From Microbacterium hominis (GTDB taxonomy: Bacteria > Actinomycetota > Actinomycetes > Actinomycetales > Microbacteriaceae), in assembly GCF_013282805.1 (NCBI RefSeq), contig NZ_CP054038.1, positions 1,302,001 through 1,366,000 of the forward strand: 64,000 nt of DNA. The letters run 5' to 3'. How positions within the stretch are numbered: position 1 is the first letter of the stretch; each line of letters begins with the position of its first letter. The translations under genes were made by a program, and so were the position numbers. This document shows, piece after piece, positions 8,986-17,426 of the stretch. The notes beneath the pieces were generated by a model. It had not been told where the DNA came from, did no database searches, and saw nothing but the letters and a program-made list of their open reading frames with translations.

Positions 8986-9810
8986 ATGATCGAGGATGAT
9001 CCGGCCGCGGAGTCGATTCCGGTGTGGAACTCCCACCCCGGCGGCGACTACGGGGTCCGCGCGGCCGAGACGCGGACGACGGACCCCGGAGTCGACTGGC
9101 GTCGCACGACGATCATCCGGAATGTCTTCGACCCCTCGATCACGGTGTTCCGGCCGACCGTCGGGACGCGGACCGGCGCTTCGGTCGTCGTCCTGCCCGG
9201 TGGCGGCTTCGGCGGCCTGGCATGGGATGCCGAGGGGACGGAGGTGGGCCAGTTCCTGGCGGAACGGGGGATCACCGCGTTCGTCCTCAAGTACCGCGTG
9301 CAGCGGCCCAGGCTGCGCGGGATGCTGCCGTTCCTCGTCGGCCGGATGAAGGCCGGCGTCGAACCGGCCATAGCCGCAGCAGCCGCCGATGCGACGCAGG
9401 CTATGCGACTGGTGCGTGCCCGGGCGCGCGAGTTCGAGATCGACCCGGGGGCCGTGGGGATGATCGGGTTCTCGGCGGGCGCGATCACGATGCTCCGTGT
9501 CCTCGCGGATGCGGACCCGGCCACGCGCCCGGACTTCGCCGTCTGCGTGTACGGATTCCTCTGGGACGGCGATGTGCGACCGGATGACGTCCCGCTCCTG
9601 GTAGCCGCAGCCGAGCCGGACACCGCCGTCGCCGATGCGAGACGGATCGACGCGCTGTGGACGGCGGCCGGCGTGCCGCACGATCTGCACATCTTCGCGT
9701 CCGGCGATCACGGGTTCGGACTGGGACGTCCCGGTACCGACTCCGCCCGATTCACGTCAGTGCTCGAGGAGTGGCTTGTCGCCCGGGGGTACGCGCGCCG
9801 CCCGCGCTGA
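8986..9810 (+). CDS. Alpha/beta hydrolase, acetyl-xylan/feruloyl esterase-like
   Basis: 274 residues. It has the oxyanion segment VVLPGGGFGGLAWDAEG, nucleophile S163 in GFSAG, a late aspartate in AAEPDTAV and the histidine in SGDHGFGLGRPG. This pattern is typical of the small BD-FAE/axe-like esterases found in polysaccharide loci. ATG at 8986 follows the GH3 stop by two bases, so translation is coupled; the longer frame upstream is antiparallel noise within GH3. The protein at 20959 is a membrane-anchored paralogue with the same GDHGFGLGRPGTDS ending. Confidence 0.88.
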   Translation: MIEDDPAAESIPVWNSHPGGDYGVRAAETRTTDPGVDWRRTTIIRNVFDPSITVFRPTVGTRTGASVVVLPGGGFGGLAWDAEGTEVGQFLAERGITAFVLKYRVQRPRLRGMLPFLVGRMKAGVEPAIAAAAADATQAMRLVRARAREFEIDPGAVGMIGFSAGAITMLRVLADADPATRPDFAVCVYGFLWDGDVRPDDVPLLVAAAEPDTAVADARRIDALWTAAGVPHDLHIFASGDHGFGLGRPGTDSARFTSVLEEWLVARGYARRPR

Positions 9811-9838
9811 GTCACCGCCGCGCGGTGCGGTCTGTCGC

Positions 9839-10756
9839 TCAGCGGAGCAGCCAGTCGGCGACCCGGTCGATGCCCGCGCGCCCGAGATCGGACTCGGGCT
9901 CGTTCAGGAAGCCGTGCAGAGAGCCCGGAAGGTATTCCATCTCGACCTGGACGTCCGCGTCGCGCAGAAGGCTCCCGTAGAGCTCCCCGGATGCGCGGAG
10001 CGGGTCGGCGTCAGCGTTCAGGATGAGGGTCCGCGGGTGACCCGCCGGGACGGCGCCGTTGCCGGGAACGGCGATCTCATCGTGAATCCCGGCTTCGCCG
10101 GCGAAGTGGGCCATGGTAAAGGCGAGCAGACCGGGAAGCGTGTCGGGGAAGTCGACGCGTGCGAGCGCGGCCGCGAGCTCGGTCGACGGTTCGGGAAACT
10201 CCGCGTGGAGTGACGGATAGGCGAGAACGAGCGAGGCGGGCGGGGTGTCGCGTCGCGCGAGTCGCTTCGCCACGCCGGCGGCGAGATTGCCGCCCGCGCT
10301 GGCACCACCGAGATGGAGGTCGATGTCGTCGGTCCCGGTCGTCAGCAGATCACCGCGTGCCCAGTCGTAAGCCGCGAGCAGGTCGTCGGAGGGTACCGGG
10401 AACGTGATCCCTCGCAGCGAGAGGTGATAGTCGACGGAGTACACCGTCAGTCCACGCGCCGCCAGGCTCAGACCGACCCAATGCCCTTCGGGCATGTCGA
10501 TGCTTCCGCCCACCCACGCGCCGCCGTGAGCCCAGACGATTGCTCCCGACGACGGCGTCGACGTCGGACGGTAGATCCGAACCGTGATGTCGCCTGCGGG
10601 TGTCGGAATGGCGGCATCCCGCACCTCGACATCCGCGAGTGCCCCGTCGAGCTCGATCAGTCGCGCGGTGTCGTAACCGTCCGAGTGATCCTGCGGTGGG
10701 GCGGCCTCGAGTGCGGCGAGGACGGCCTCGAACTGTGTGGTCGTCACGTTCTTCAC
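9839..10756 (-). CDS. Alpha/beta hydrolase, HSL-like esterase
   Basis: 305 residues. HGGAW (77-81) forms the oxyanion hole and S153 in GGASAGGN is the nucleophile; the histidine is in GSLHGF near the end. It is a cytoplasmic ester hydrolase related to, but clearly more distant than, the pair at 5702 and 12221. It is convergent with the preceding esterase and divergent from the transporter at 10884. The 127-base divergent gap contains the operator-like palindrome at 10838, so both genes are probably controlled together. Substrate is not readable from sequence. Confidence 0.9.
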   Translation of the reverse strand: MKNVTTTQFEAVLAALEAAPPQDHSDGYDTARLIELDGALADVEVRDAAIPTPAGDITVRIYRPTSTPSSGAIVWAHGGAWVGGSIDMPEGHWVGLSLAARGLTVYSVDYHLSLRGITFPVPSDDLLAAYDWARGDLLTTGTDDIDLHLGGASAGGNLAAGVAKRLARRDTPPASLVLAYPSLHAEFPEPSTELAAALARVDFPDTLPGLLAFTMAHFAGEAGIHDEIAVPGNGAVPAGHPRTLILNADADPLRASGELYGSLLRDADVQVEMEYLPGSLHGFLNEPESDLGRAGIDRVADWLLR

Positions 10757-10837
10757 TTCCTTCAGGGGCGGGGAGGGGATGTCGGCTGTCGGATGCTCGG
10801 CTCGGCGTACGCGAGGAACGAGTATGCTAATTTGGCT

Positions 10838-10861
10838 AAAAGCTCAGTGTGCTGAGATTTT
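10838..10861. promoter_or_regulatory. Operator-like palindrome (copy B, best-matched)
   Basis: AAAAGCTCAG-TGTG-CTGAGATTTT: two 10-base arms with one mismatch and a 4-base spacer, in the divergent gap 23 bases before the transporter start. A TAAAAT hexamer readable on the minus strand overlaps its edge, and TATGCT lies just upstream on the plus strand, so binding here could block either promoter. Confidence 0.68.
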
Positions 10862-10883
10862 ACACCGGTTCAAGGAGGACCAC

Positions 10884-12224
10884 GTGCCAGAGCGTAACGA
10901 CGCGCCGATCGCTGTAGATGATCGTGGCGTGATGATAGGCAGCAGCGAAGCGGAGGCCGCTCTCGTCGGCGGGCTCGCAGACGAACCTCGGCTGGCTGCG
11001 CCGAAGCGCAATGTGGTCGCGGTGCTGCTGATCGCGCTGGGCGTCGGGTTCGGCACGCTGATGCCCGCCCTCGTAGCCCTGCCCATCGTGATCGCACGCG
11101 TGTCGCCCGAGTCGAAGGATGTCGTCCTGGGCGCCGTGCTCGGTGTGCAGGCGTTCCTGGGCATGGCACTCGCGCCGTTCTTCGGCGCGCTGAGCGACCG
11201 GACCACGTCCCGCTTCGGCATGCGTCGTCCCGGGATCGCGATCGGCGGCGCGAGCATCGTCGTCGGTCTGCTGATCCTCGGGCTCGCCACCACTGTGCCC
11301 ATGATCTTCCTCGGCACATTCTTCATGGCGATCGGGTCGTCGATCTCGGGAGCCTCGTCGTTCGCGGTGGTTCCCGACTCGTTTCCGGACCGCACCCGCG
11401 GTCGGATCCTCGGCTTCAAGGCCCTCACCGGGACGCTGGCAGGTCTCACCGCGTCGATCATCGGGCCCATGCTCCTCGACAACCAGCTCATGCTGTTCGG
11501 TGTAGGCGCGGGAGTTCTCGCCGTCTGCTATCTGATCGCCGTACCGCTGCTCAAGGACCGCTACCTCGACCCGGCAGACGTGCCGAGGCAACCTCGGCTG
11601 GCGACGGCGTTCGCCGGCTACAAGTTCAACCCGCGGTCGGCTCCCGACTTCTCCTGGGTCTTCGTCAGCAGGTTCGTCTTCACCCTGGGCATCGCCTTCA
11701 GCACCAGCTTCGCCGTCTACTTCCTGACCGACCAGCTTCGAGTCAGCGAGGCCGAGCTGCCTCCGCTCATCGCTCTCAATTCCATCATCAGCCTCGCCGG
11801 AACGGCGGTCGGCACCCTCATCGGTGCATTCCTCGCGGACAAGGTTCCGAGTCGGAAGATGATGGTCATGGTGTGCTCGCTCCTGATGGGCGCAGGAGCC
11901 CTGACGGCGGCGTTCTCGACGTCGGTCCCGGTGTTCTTCATCGGCACCACCATGATCACGATCTCGATCGGGCTCTTCATCCCCACCGACGGCTCGCTGG
12001 TCATGTCGGTTCTGCCTGGAGGGAACAAGCACGCGGCGAAGTTCATGGCGATCATCGGCATCGCCGACCAGCTTCCGCGCTCCGTCGGCGCTGCGATCGC
12101 TCCGGCTGTCATCGCGATCGGGGCGCTCACCGCGCTCGGCGGCTATCCCGTCCTCTACATCGCCGGCGGTATCGCAGCGATCGTCGGTGGACTGGTCGTC
12201 CGAATGGTGCGGGGCGTGCGATGA
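10884..12224 (+). CDS. Major facilitator superfamily transporter (sugar/glycoside type)
   Basis: 446 residues with about twelve transmembrane helices after a short acidic N-terminus. The loop FGALSDRTTSRFGMRRP between helices 2 and 3 is the MFS signature, in the form seen in sucrose/glycoside-type carriers. It probably exchanges protons with an organic solute at the cytoplasmic membrane. GTG at 10884 has AAGGAGGAC immediately upstream; the longer frame from 10737 runs through the operator and is rejected. Its last codons overlap the ATG of the next esterase, so import and deacylation appear to be made from one message. Confidence 0.9.
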   Translation: MPERNDAPIAVDDRGVMIGSSEAEAALVGGLADEPRLAAPKRNVVAVLLIALGVGFGTLMPALVALPIVIARVSPESKDVVLGAVLGVQAFLGMALAPFFGALSDRTTSRFGMRRPGIAIGGASIVVGLLILGLATTVPMIFLGTFFMAIGSSISGASSFAVVPDSFPDRTRGRILGFKALTGTLAGLTASIIGPMLLDNQLMLFGVGAGVLAVCYLIAVPLLKDRYLDPADVPRQPRLATAFAGYKFNPRSAPDFSWVFVSRFVFTLGIAFSTSFAVYFLTDQLRVSEAELPPLIALNSIISLAGTAVGTLIGAFLADKVPSRKMMVMVCSLLMGAGALTAAFSTSVPVFFIGTTMITISIGLFIPTDGSLVMSVLPGGNKHAAKFMAIIGIADQLPRSVGAAIAPAVIAIGALTALGGYPVLYIAGGIAAIVGGLVVRMVRGVR

Positions 12225-13249
12225 ACGAAGACAGAGTGAATGCCGAGGACACGCAGATGACGCACGAGCAGACGCGTACGGCCGACCTTCCAGCCGATCC
12301 GTACTGGATGCGCCTGATGGCGGCGTTGGTGGAGTATCAGCGCCCCGGACACCCGAGTGGCGTCTTCCCTGATCAGGCGCTGCGCCGTCAGCTCGAGGAG
12401 CCGGTGGAGGGCGAGATCGACTATGCGCCGCCGGCGATGCCCACTCGCGATGTGCGGCTGGGCGAGGGGAGCGAATCCTTCACCGTCCGCGTGTACACAC
12501 CCGACGCGGGGGAGTCGCCCCGGCCGCTCTTCGTGTGGGTTCATGGCGGAGGCTGGGCCTTCGGCGACCTCGACAGTGCGGAAGCCGATGCGACCTCGCG
12601 CGAGGTCGCCGCACGCGCCGGCGCGATCGTCGTCTCGGTCGACTACCGACTCGCGAGGGAGGGTCTTCATTACCCCGCCCCGCTCGACGACGTCGTCGCG
12701 GCGTATCGCTGGGCCGTCGCGCAGGCGGATGAGTGGGGCGCTGACCGCTCGCGGATCACGCTCGGCGGCGCCAGTGCCGGCGGCAACCTCGTCGCCGGCG
12801 CCGTCCTCCGTCTGATCGAGGACGGCGAGCAGGTGCCCAACAGTCTGGTGTTGGCCTACTCCGCACTGCACGCAGTGCTCCCTGCCGCGTCGGACGAGCT
12901 TCAGAGTTGCCTCGACCGCATCAGCGTCACGGCCGGCTTCGGGGCGGAGATCTACACGCCGATCGTCGAGAACTACCTCGGCGGCGTCGCCCAGTCTGCG
13001 CCCAGCCAGGCGATGGCCGGCGTGGCCGACGATCTGTCCGGATTCCCGCCCACGTACGTCTTCAACTGCGAGTTCGACGGTCTGCGGGCTTCCGGCGAGG
13101 TGTTCGCCGCGCGACTTCGCGAGGCCGGAGTGGACGTCGTTCTCGAGACGGTTCCCGGCGTGCTCCACGGTCACCTGTCGCGCCCTGGTCTTCCGCAGTC
13201 GCTGCAGTCGTTCGATGACCTGGCCGCGTGGGTGGGAGCGCAGCGATGA
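12221..13249 (+). CDS. Alpha/beta hydrolase, HSL-like esterase (paralogue of 5702)
   Basis: 342 residues; motifs WVHGGGWAFGD and S185 in GGASAGGN, then NCEFDGLRASGE and the histidine in GVLHGH. It shares nearly every conserved block with the esterase at 5702, so the two arose by duplication. ATG at 12221 overlaps the transporter stop (ATGA); a second in-frame ATG at 12257 would also match the start of the paralogue and cannot be excluded. The thiolase gene follows after 26 bases. Its position between an importer and beta-oxidation genes suggests that the acid it frees is activated and degraded. Confidence 0.91.
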   Translation: MNEDRVNAEDTQMTHEQTRTADLPADPYWMRLMAALVEYQRPGHPSGVFPDQALRRQLEEPVEGEIDYAPPAMPTRDVRLGEGSESFTVRVYTPDAGESPRPLFVWVHGGGWAFGDLDSAEADATSREVAARAGAIVVSVDYRLAREGLHYPAPLDDVVAAYRWAVAQADEWGADRSRITLGGASAGGNLVAGAVLRLIEDGEQVPNSLVLAYSALHAVLPAASDELQSCLDRISVTAGFGAEIYTPIVENYLGGVAQSAPSQAMAGVADDLSGFPPTYVFNCEFDGLRASGEVFAARLREAGVDVVLETVPGVLHGHLSRPGLPQSLQSFDDLAAWVGAQR

Positions 13250-13275
13250 CACTCGACAGCGCAAGGAGGACACTC

Positions 13276-14475
13276 ATGCCCACCCCCGTCATCGTCAGTG
13301 CCGCCCGCACTCCGATCGCGAAGGCGTACCGCGGCGCGTACAACAACACCTCGCCGCAGCAGTTGGCAGGTCACGTCATCGCCGCGGCGGTGGAACGGGC
13401 CGGCATCGATCCCGCTGAGGTCGACGACGTGATCCTCGGTGCGGCGCTCCAGCAGGGCGCCACCGGCGGCAACATCGCACGTCAGAGTGCTCTGCGTGCC
13501 GGACTCCCGGTCACGGTCGCCGGCATGTCGGTCGACCGCCAATGCGCCTCGGGCCTGATGTCGATCGCCGTCGCGGCAGCCCAGATCGCTCACGGCGATC
13601 TGGGCATCGCCGTGGCCGGCGGCGTCGAGTCCGTGTCGCTCGTGCAGAACGAGCACATGAACACCTACCGCGCAGCCGATCCGTGGCTGAAGGCGAACGT
13701 TCCTGGAATCTACTTCCCGATGCTCAACACGGCCGAGATCGTCGCCGAGCGATACGGCGTCTCGCGAGAGATGCAGGATGCCTACGCGCTGACCTCGCAG
13801 CAGCGCACCGCCGCCGCCCAGCACGCCGGCGTCTTCGCTGATGAGATCGTGCCGCTCACCTCGCTGCAAGCGGTCGTCGATCGGGAGAGCGGCGAGGTCT
13901 CGTACCGTGACGTGCATCTCGATCACGACGAGGGAAATCGCCCCTCCACGACCTCGGACGACCTCGCCGCGCTGCGCCCGGTGCTCGCCGACGGCACCGC
14001 ATCGACGGTCGCGACCGTGACCGCCGGCAACGCCAGCCAGCTATCCGACGGTGCGGCGGCGACCGTCCTCATGACTGAAGACGAAGCATCCCGTCGCGGT
14101 CTCGCACCGCTGGGCGTCTTCCGGGGTGTCGCCGTCGCCGGAGTGGCCCCGGACGAGATGGGCATCGGGCCGGTGCCGGCCGTCACCGCGTTGCTACGGC
14201 GGGAGGGGCTGACGGTCGACGACATCGACCTGTGGGAGCTCAACGAGGCGTTCGCCTCGCAGGTCGTGTACTGTCGCGACGCCCTGGGCCTCGATCCCGA
14301 CAAGCTCAACGTCAACGGCGGCGCGATCTCCATCGGCCACCCGTACGGCATGTCGGGCGCGCGCATGGTGGGCCATGTGCTGCGAGAGGGACGTCGACGC
14401 GGCGCACGGCTCGCGGTCGTCACGATGTGCATCGGCGGCGGCCAGGGAGCGGCAGGTCTGTTCGAGATCGCCTGA
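13276..14475 (+). CDS. Acetyl-CoA acyltransferase (thiolase)
   Basis: 399 residues, normal for a degradative thiolase. C90 in DRQCASGL is the acyl-carrying cysteine; the histidine is in ISIGHPYGMSGAR and the second cysteine in CIGGGQGAAG near residue 387. It catalyses the last step of beta-oxidation, releasing acetyl-CoA from 3-ketoacyl-CoA. ATG at 13276 has AAGGAGGAC 6 bases upstream, which decides against the earlier frame start at 13228. It is convergent with the acyl-CoA ligase, MaoC, SDR and acyl-CoA dehydrogenase genes, which supply the other steps. Confidence 0.95.
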   Translation: MPTPVIVSAARTPIAKAYRGAYNNTSPQQLAGHVIAAAVERAGIDPAEVDDVILGAALQQGATGGNIARQSALRAGLPVTVAGMSVDRQCASGLMSIAVAAAQIAHGDLGIAVAGGVESVSLVQNEHMNTYRAADPWLKANVPGIYFPMLNTAEIVAERYGVSREMQDAYALTSQQRTAAAQHAGVFADEIVPLTSLQAVVDRESGEVSYRDVHLDHDEGNRPSTTSDDLAALRPVLADGTASTVATVTAGNASQLSDGAAATVLMTEDEASRRGLAPLGVFRGVAVAGVAPDEMGIGPVPAVTALLRREGLTVDDIDLWELNEAFASQVVYCRDALGLDPDKLNVNGGAISIGHPYGMSGARMVGHVLREGRRRGARLAVVTMCIGGGQGAAGLFEIA

Positions 14476-14498
14476 ACCCATTCGGGGATCGACTGAAC

Positions 14499-14539
14499 CC
14501 ACTGTGGCCCGCGCCTGGATTCGGCGCGGGCCACAGTGG
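14499..14539. terminator. Bidirectional hairpin terminator
   Basis: A perfect 17-base inverted repeat (CCACTGTGGCCCGCGCC and its complement) with a 7-base loop separates the convergent thiolase and acyl-CoA ligase genes. Confidence 0.85.
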
Positions 14540-14553
14540 CGTTCCCGTCTCGA

Positions 14554-16158
14554 TCAGACGGTGGCGCCTGCTTCGACGGGCGTGCCGAAGCGCTCCACCA
14601 GGGCGCGCCGGAGCACCTTGCCGCTCGCGCCGAGCGGGAGCTCATCGACGATGTGCACCACACGCGGGTACTTGTACTCTGCCAGGCGCTCCCGCGCGAA
14701 GGCGATGACGTCCTCCGCAGTGACCTCTTCGCCGCTCTTGACCACGACGGCGGCGTTGACCTCTTCACCCCGCCGCTCGTCGGGCAGACCGAACACCGAG
14801 ACGGCCACGAGCTGGGGATGCGCCGCGACAGCCTGCTCGACCTCCGTCGGGTAGACGTTGTACCCGTTGCGCACGATGAGGTCCTTCTTGCGGTCGACGA
14901 TCGTGACCACGCGGTCGGTGATCGTGCCGAGATCGCCGGTGCGGAACCAGCCGTCGACGACGGCGGCGTCGGTCGCGTCTTCGCGGCCGATGTAGCCCTT
15001 GAAGACATTGTGGCCGCGCACGACGATCTCGCCGATCTGCTCGGGGTCGGTCGTCAGCTGGATGGAATCGTCGATGTCGGCCTGGGCGATCGCGACGTCG
15101 ACGCCCCACAGCGGCGTGCCCACGGTGCCCGGCCGGATGTCGTCGTGGACGGTGTTGAACGACACGATCGGTGTGGTTTCGGTCAGACCGTAGCCTTCGT
15201 GCACCTGCGCGCCGAAGCGGGCGGCGAACTTCTCGAGGATCACGCGGGGGAGCGCGGCGCCACCCGAGATGCCGTAGCGCAGCGCGGGCTGCGCGTCGGA
15301 CCGCGCCCCGGCCTGGATCAGATCGATGAACATCGTGGGCACAGCGGCGAAGATCGTGACACCCTGGTCCACGAGCAGCTGCAGGGCGGCATCCGCCTCG
15401 AATCGGGGCATGAGCGCGATTGATGCGCCGCGCCGGAACACCGTGTTCATCACCGCGGTCTGGCCGAACGTGTGGAACAGGGGCAGTCCGCCGAAGACGA
15501 CGTCGTCGCGCTGCATGTCGAGAGAGTCGATGAGCGAGGTGTGCACCTGCTCGACGATCGAGAAGTGCGAGCTCACCGCACCCTTGGGGGTGCCGGTGGT
15601 GCCGCTCGTGTAGAGGATCGTCGCCGCATCCAGCGGGTTGGTGCGCGCGATGTCGGCGATCGGCGCGGCTGCGGCCGCTTCCTCCTCGAGACGCGGCACG
15701 CCCGAAGCGGCGACCATCTCATCGGGGACGAGCACCGACACGGTGGGCACCTTGGCGGCAGCGGCGGCGGGGAGCGCCTCGGCGAGGAACGGCGCCGCGG
15801 CGACGAAGAGGTCGGCCTGCGCGTCGGAGAGCACGAACGCGATCTCGTTCTTCTTGAACAGAGGATGCACCGGCACCACGATCGCGCCGAGTGCGAGCGC
15901 TGCGTAGTAGACGCGCATGAAGTCGGGCACGTTCGGCGCCATGAGAGCCACGCGGTCGCCCGTGCCGATGCCGCGGGCCTTCAGCGCGCCGGCGTACGCG
16001 CGGGTCTGTTCCCACAGCGAGCTGTACGTGATCGTGTGCCCGGCGAAGTGCACCGCCGGCGCGGACGGATAGCGCGCAGCGCTCTCGGCGAGGATCGTCG
16101 CCACGTTGAGGGTGGCGAAGCCGTCCCCCTGGATTGCGCGGTCGTTGAGTGTTGTCAT
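14554..16158 (-). CDS. Acyl-CoA ligase (AMP-forming fatty-acid-CoA synthetase)
   Basis: 534 residues of the adenylate-forming family. The P-loop-like A3 motif ILYTSGTTGTPKGA is clear; GYGLTETTP (A5), the GWFRTGDLG region (A7) and DRKKDLIVRNGYNVYP (A8 hinge) follow, and the catalytic lysine lies in LPLGASGKVLRR near the end. It activates a free carboxylic acid to its CoA thioester in the cytoplasm. It is the first step needed for the acyl-CoA dehydrogenase, MaoC and SDR genes that lie upstream on the same strand, and is probably cotranscribed with them. Chain length of the substrate cannot be told. Confidence 0.94.
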   Translation of the reverse strand: MTTLNDRAIQGDGFATLNVATILAESAARYPSAPAVHFAGHTITYSSLWEQTRAYAGALKARGIGTGDRVALMAPNVPDFMRVYYAALALGAIVVPVHPLFKKNEIAFVLSDAQADLFVAAAPFLAEALPAAAAAKVPTVSVLVPDEMVAASGVPRLEEEAAAAAPIADIARTNPLDAATILYTSGTTGTPKGAVSSHFSIVEQVHTSLIDSLDMQRDDVVFGGLPLFHTFGQTAVMNTVFRRGASIALMPRFEADAALQLLVDQGVTIFAAVPTMFIDLIQAGARSDAQPALRYGISGGAALPRVILEKFAARFGAQVHEGYGLTETTPIVSFNTVHDDIRPGTVGTPLWGVDVAIAQADIDDSIQLTTDPEQIGEIVVRGHNVFKGYIGREDATDAAVVDGWFRTGDLGTITDRVVTIVDRKKDLIVRNGYNVYPTEVEQAVAAHPQLVAVSVFGLPDERRGEEVNAAVVVKSGEEVTAEDVIAFARERLAEYKYPRVVHIVDELPLGASGKVLRRALVERFGTPVEAGATV

Positions 16159-16197
16159 TGTGTGTCCTTTCGACGTTGAAAAGCGAATGAGGGCGGA

Positions 16198-16653
16198 TCA
16201 AGGGGTAGAGACGAACAGGTGGATGGTCTCGGCAACGAGCGCCGGGCGCTCGCTGCCGTCGATCTCGACGGTGTTCTTGAGGCGCGCCCGCACGCCGCGG
16301 TCCGTCTCGACGGCCTCGACGAGCTCGGTGCGAGCGCGTATGCGGGCGCCGCTCGGCACCGGCGCGAGGAAGCGGACGCCGTCGACGCCGTAGTTGACGA
16401 CAGCATCCGCGTTCTGAACGTCGATGAGATCGCGGATCAGGCCCGGAACGAGTGACAGCGTCAGCAGTCCGTGCGCGATGGTGGTTCCGAACGGGCCGGT
16501 GGATGCCCGCTCGACGTCGACGTGGATCCACTGGTGATCCTCGGTCACCTCGGCGAAGGCGTCGATGCGCTCTTGCGAAACGGTCACCCAATCGCCGATG
16601 GCCGTCGAGCCGATCAGTTCCGTCAATCCTTCCGGACGCGAGGCGCGGATCAT
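16198..16653 (-). CDS. MaoC-like enoyl-CoA hydratase
   Basis: 151 residues with the hot-dog fold signature of R-specific hydratases: VTEDHQWIHVDVERA followed by GPFGTTIAHGLLTLSL. The aspartate and histidine of this segment are the catalytic pair in the family. It adds water to trans-2-enoyl-CoA. It overlaps the upstream SDR gene by four bases, so the hydratase and dehydrogenase steps are translationally coupled. The (R) product would match an FabG-like rather than a classical (S)-specific dehydrogenase, which fits its neighbour. Confidence 0.92.
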   Translation of the reverse strand: MIRASRPEGLTELIGSTAIGDWVTVSQERIDAFAEVTEDHQWIHVDVERASTGPFGTTIAHGLLTLSLVPGLIRDLIDVQNADAVVNYGVDGVRFLAPVPSGARIRARTELVEAVETDRGVRARLKNTVEIDGSERPALVAETIHLFVSTP

Positions 16654-17396
16654 GCCTTCGGACCGCCCGCGACGTACAGCACCTGACCGGAGATGAATCC
16701 TGCCTCTTCGCGGCAGAAGAACGATACTGCGGCGGCGATGTCGTCCGGCACGCCGGCCCGGGCCACCGGGATCTGCGAGATCTGCGCCTCGACGAGCTGC
16801 TCGAAACTCACCTTCAGCCGCTCTGCGGTCGCCCGCGTCATGTCGGTCTGAATGAAGCCGGGGGCGATCGCATTGGCGGTGATGCCGTATCGGCCGAGCT
16901 CGATCGCGAGGGTCTTGGTGAACCCCTGGACACCGGCCTTCGCCGCGGCGTAGTTCGCCTGTCCGCGGTTGCCGAGCGCCGACGTGCTCGACAGGTTCAC
17001 GATCCGGCCCCAGCCGGCCTCCACCATGTGCGACTGCGTCGCCTTGGTCATCAGGAAGGCGCCGCGCAGATGCACGTTCATCACGGTGTCCCAGTCGGAC
17101 TCCGTCATCTTGAACAGCATGTTGTCGCGCAACACCCCGGCGTTGTTCACGAGGATGCCGGGGGCACCGAGCTCGGCGACGATCCGGTCGACCGCACCGT
17201 CGACCGACGCGGCGTCGGCGACATCGGCGGCGATGGCGATCGCGCGGCCGCCGGCTGCGGCGATCGTCTCCGCTGTCGCGAGAGCGGCCGACTCATCGAG
17301 GTCGATCACAGCGACGGCGTGACCGTCTGCGGCGAGGCGGAGGGCGGTGGCGGCGCCGATGCCGCGGGCGGCTCCGGTGACGATGGCAGTGGTCAT
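16650..17396 (-). CDS. Short-chain dehydrogenase, FabG-like 3-hydroxyacyl-CoA dehydrogenase
   Basis: 248 residues, the classical SDR length. TGAARGIG (7-14) binds the nucleotide, D-L-D after strand 2 suggests NAD(H) preference, NNAG is present, and the catalytic Ser, Tyr and Lys lie in LSSTSALGNRGQANYAAAKAG. It ends with GQVLYVAGG, as FabG-like enzymes do. In this operon it probably oxidises 3-hydroxyacyl-CoA to 3-ketoacyl-CoA for the thiolase, rather than acting in fatty acid synthesis (inference from context). Confidence 0.93.
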   Translation of the reverse strand: MTTAIVTGAARGIGAATALRLAADGHAVAVIDLDESAALATAETIAAAGGRAIAIAADVADAASVDGAVDRIVAELGAPGILVNNAGVLRDNMLFKMTESDWDTVMNVHLRGAFLMTKATQSHMVEAGWGRIVNLSSTSALGNRGQANYAAAKAGVQGFTKTLAIELGRYGITANAIAPGFIQTDMTRATAERLKVSFEQLVEAQISQIPVARAGVPDDIAAAVSFFCREEAGFISGQVLYVAGGPKA

Positions 17397-17426
17397 GGGT
17401 ATGAGATCTCTCGCAGTCAGGGGCGG

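Noticed and set aside
10860..12032. 390-codon minus-strand frame rich in Asp, Glu, His and Arg
   Set aside because: It is the complement of the MFS transporter, whose frame has a ribosome site and membrane helices; the composition is that of an antisense shadow.
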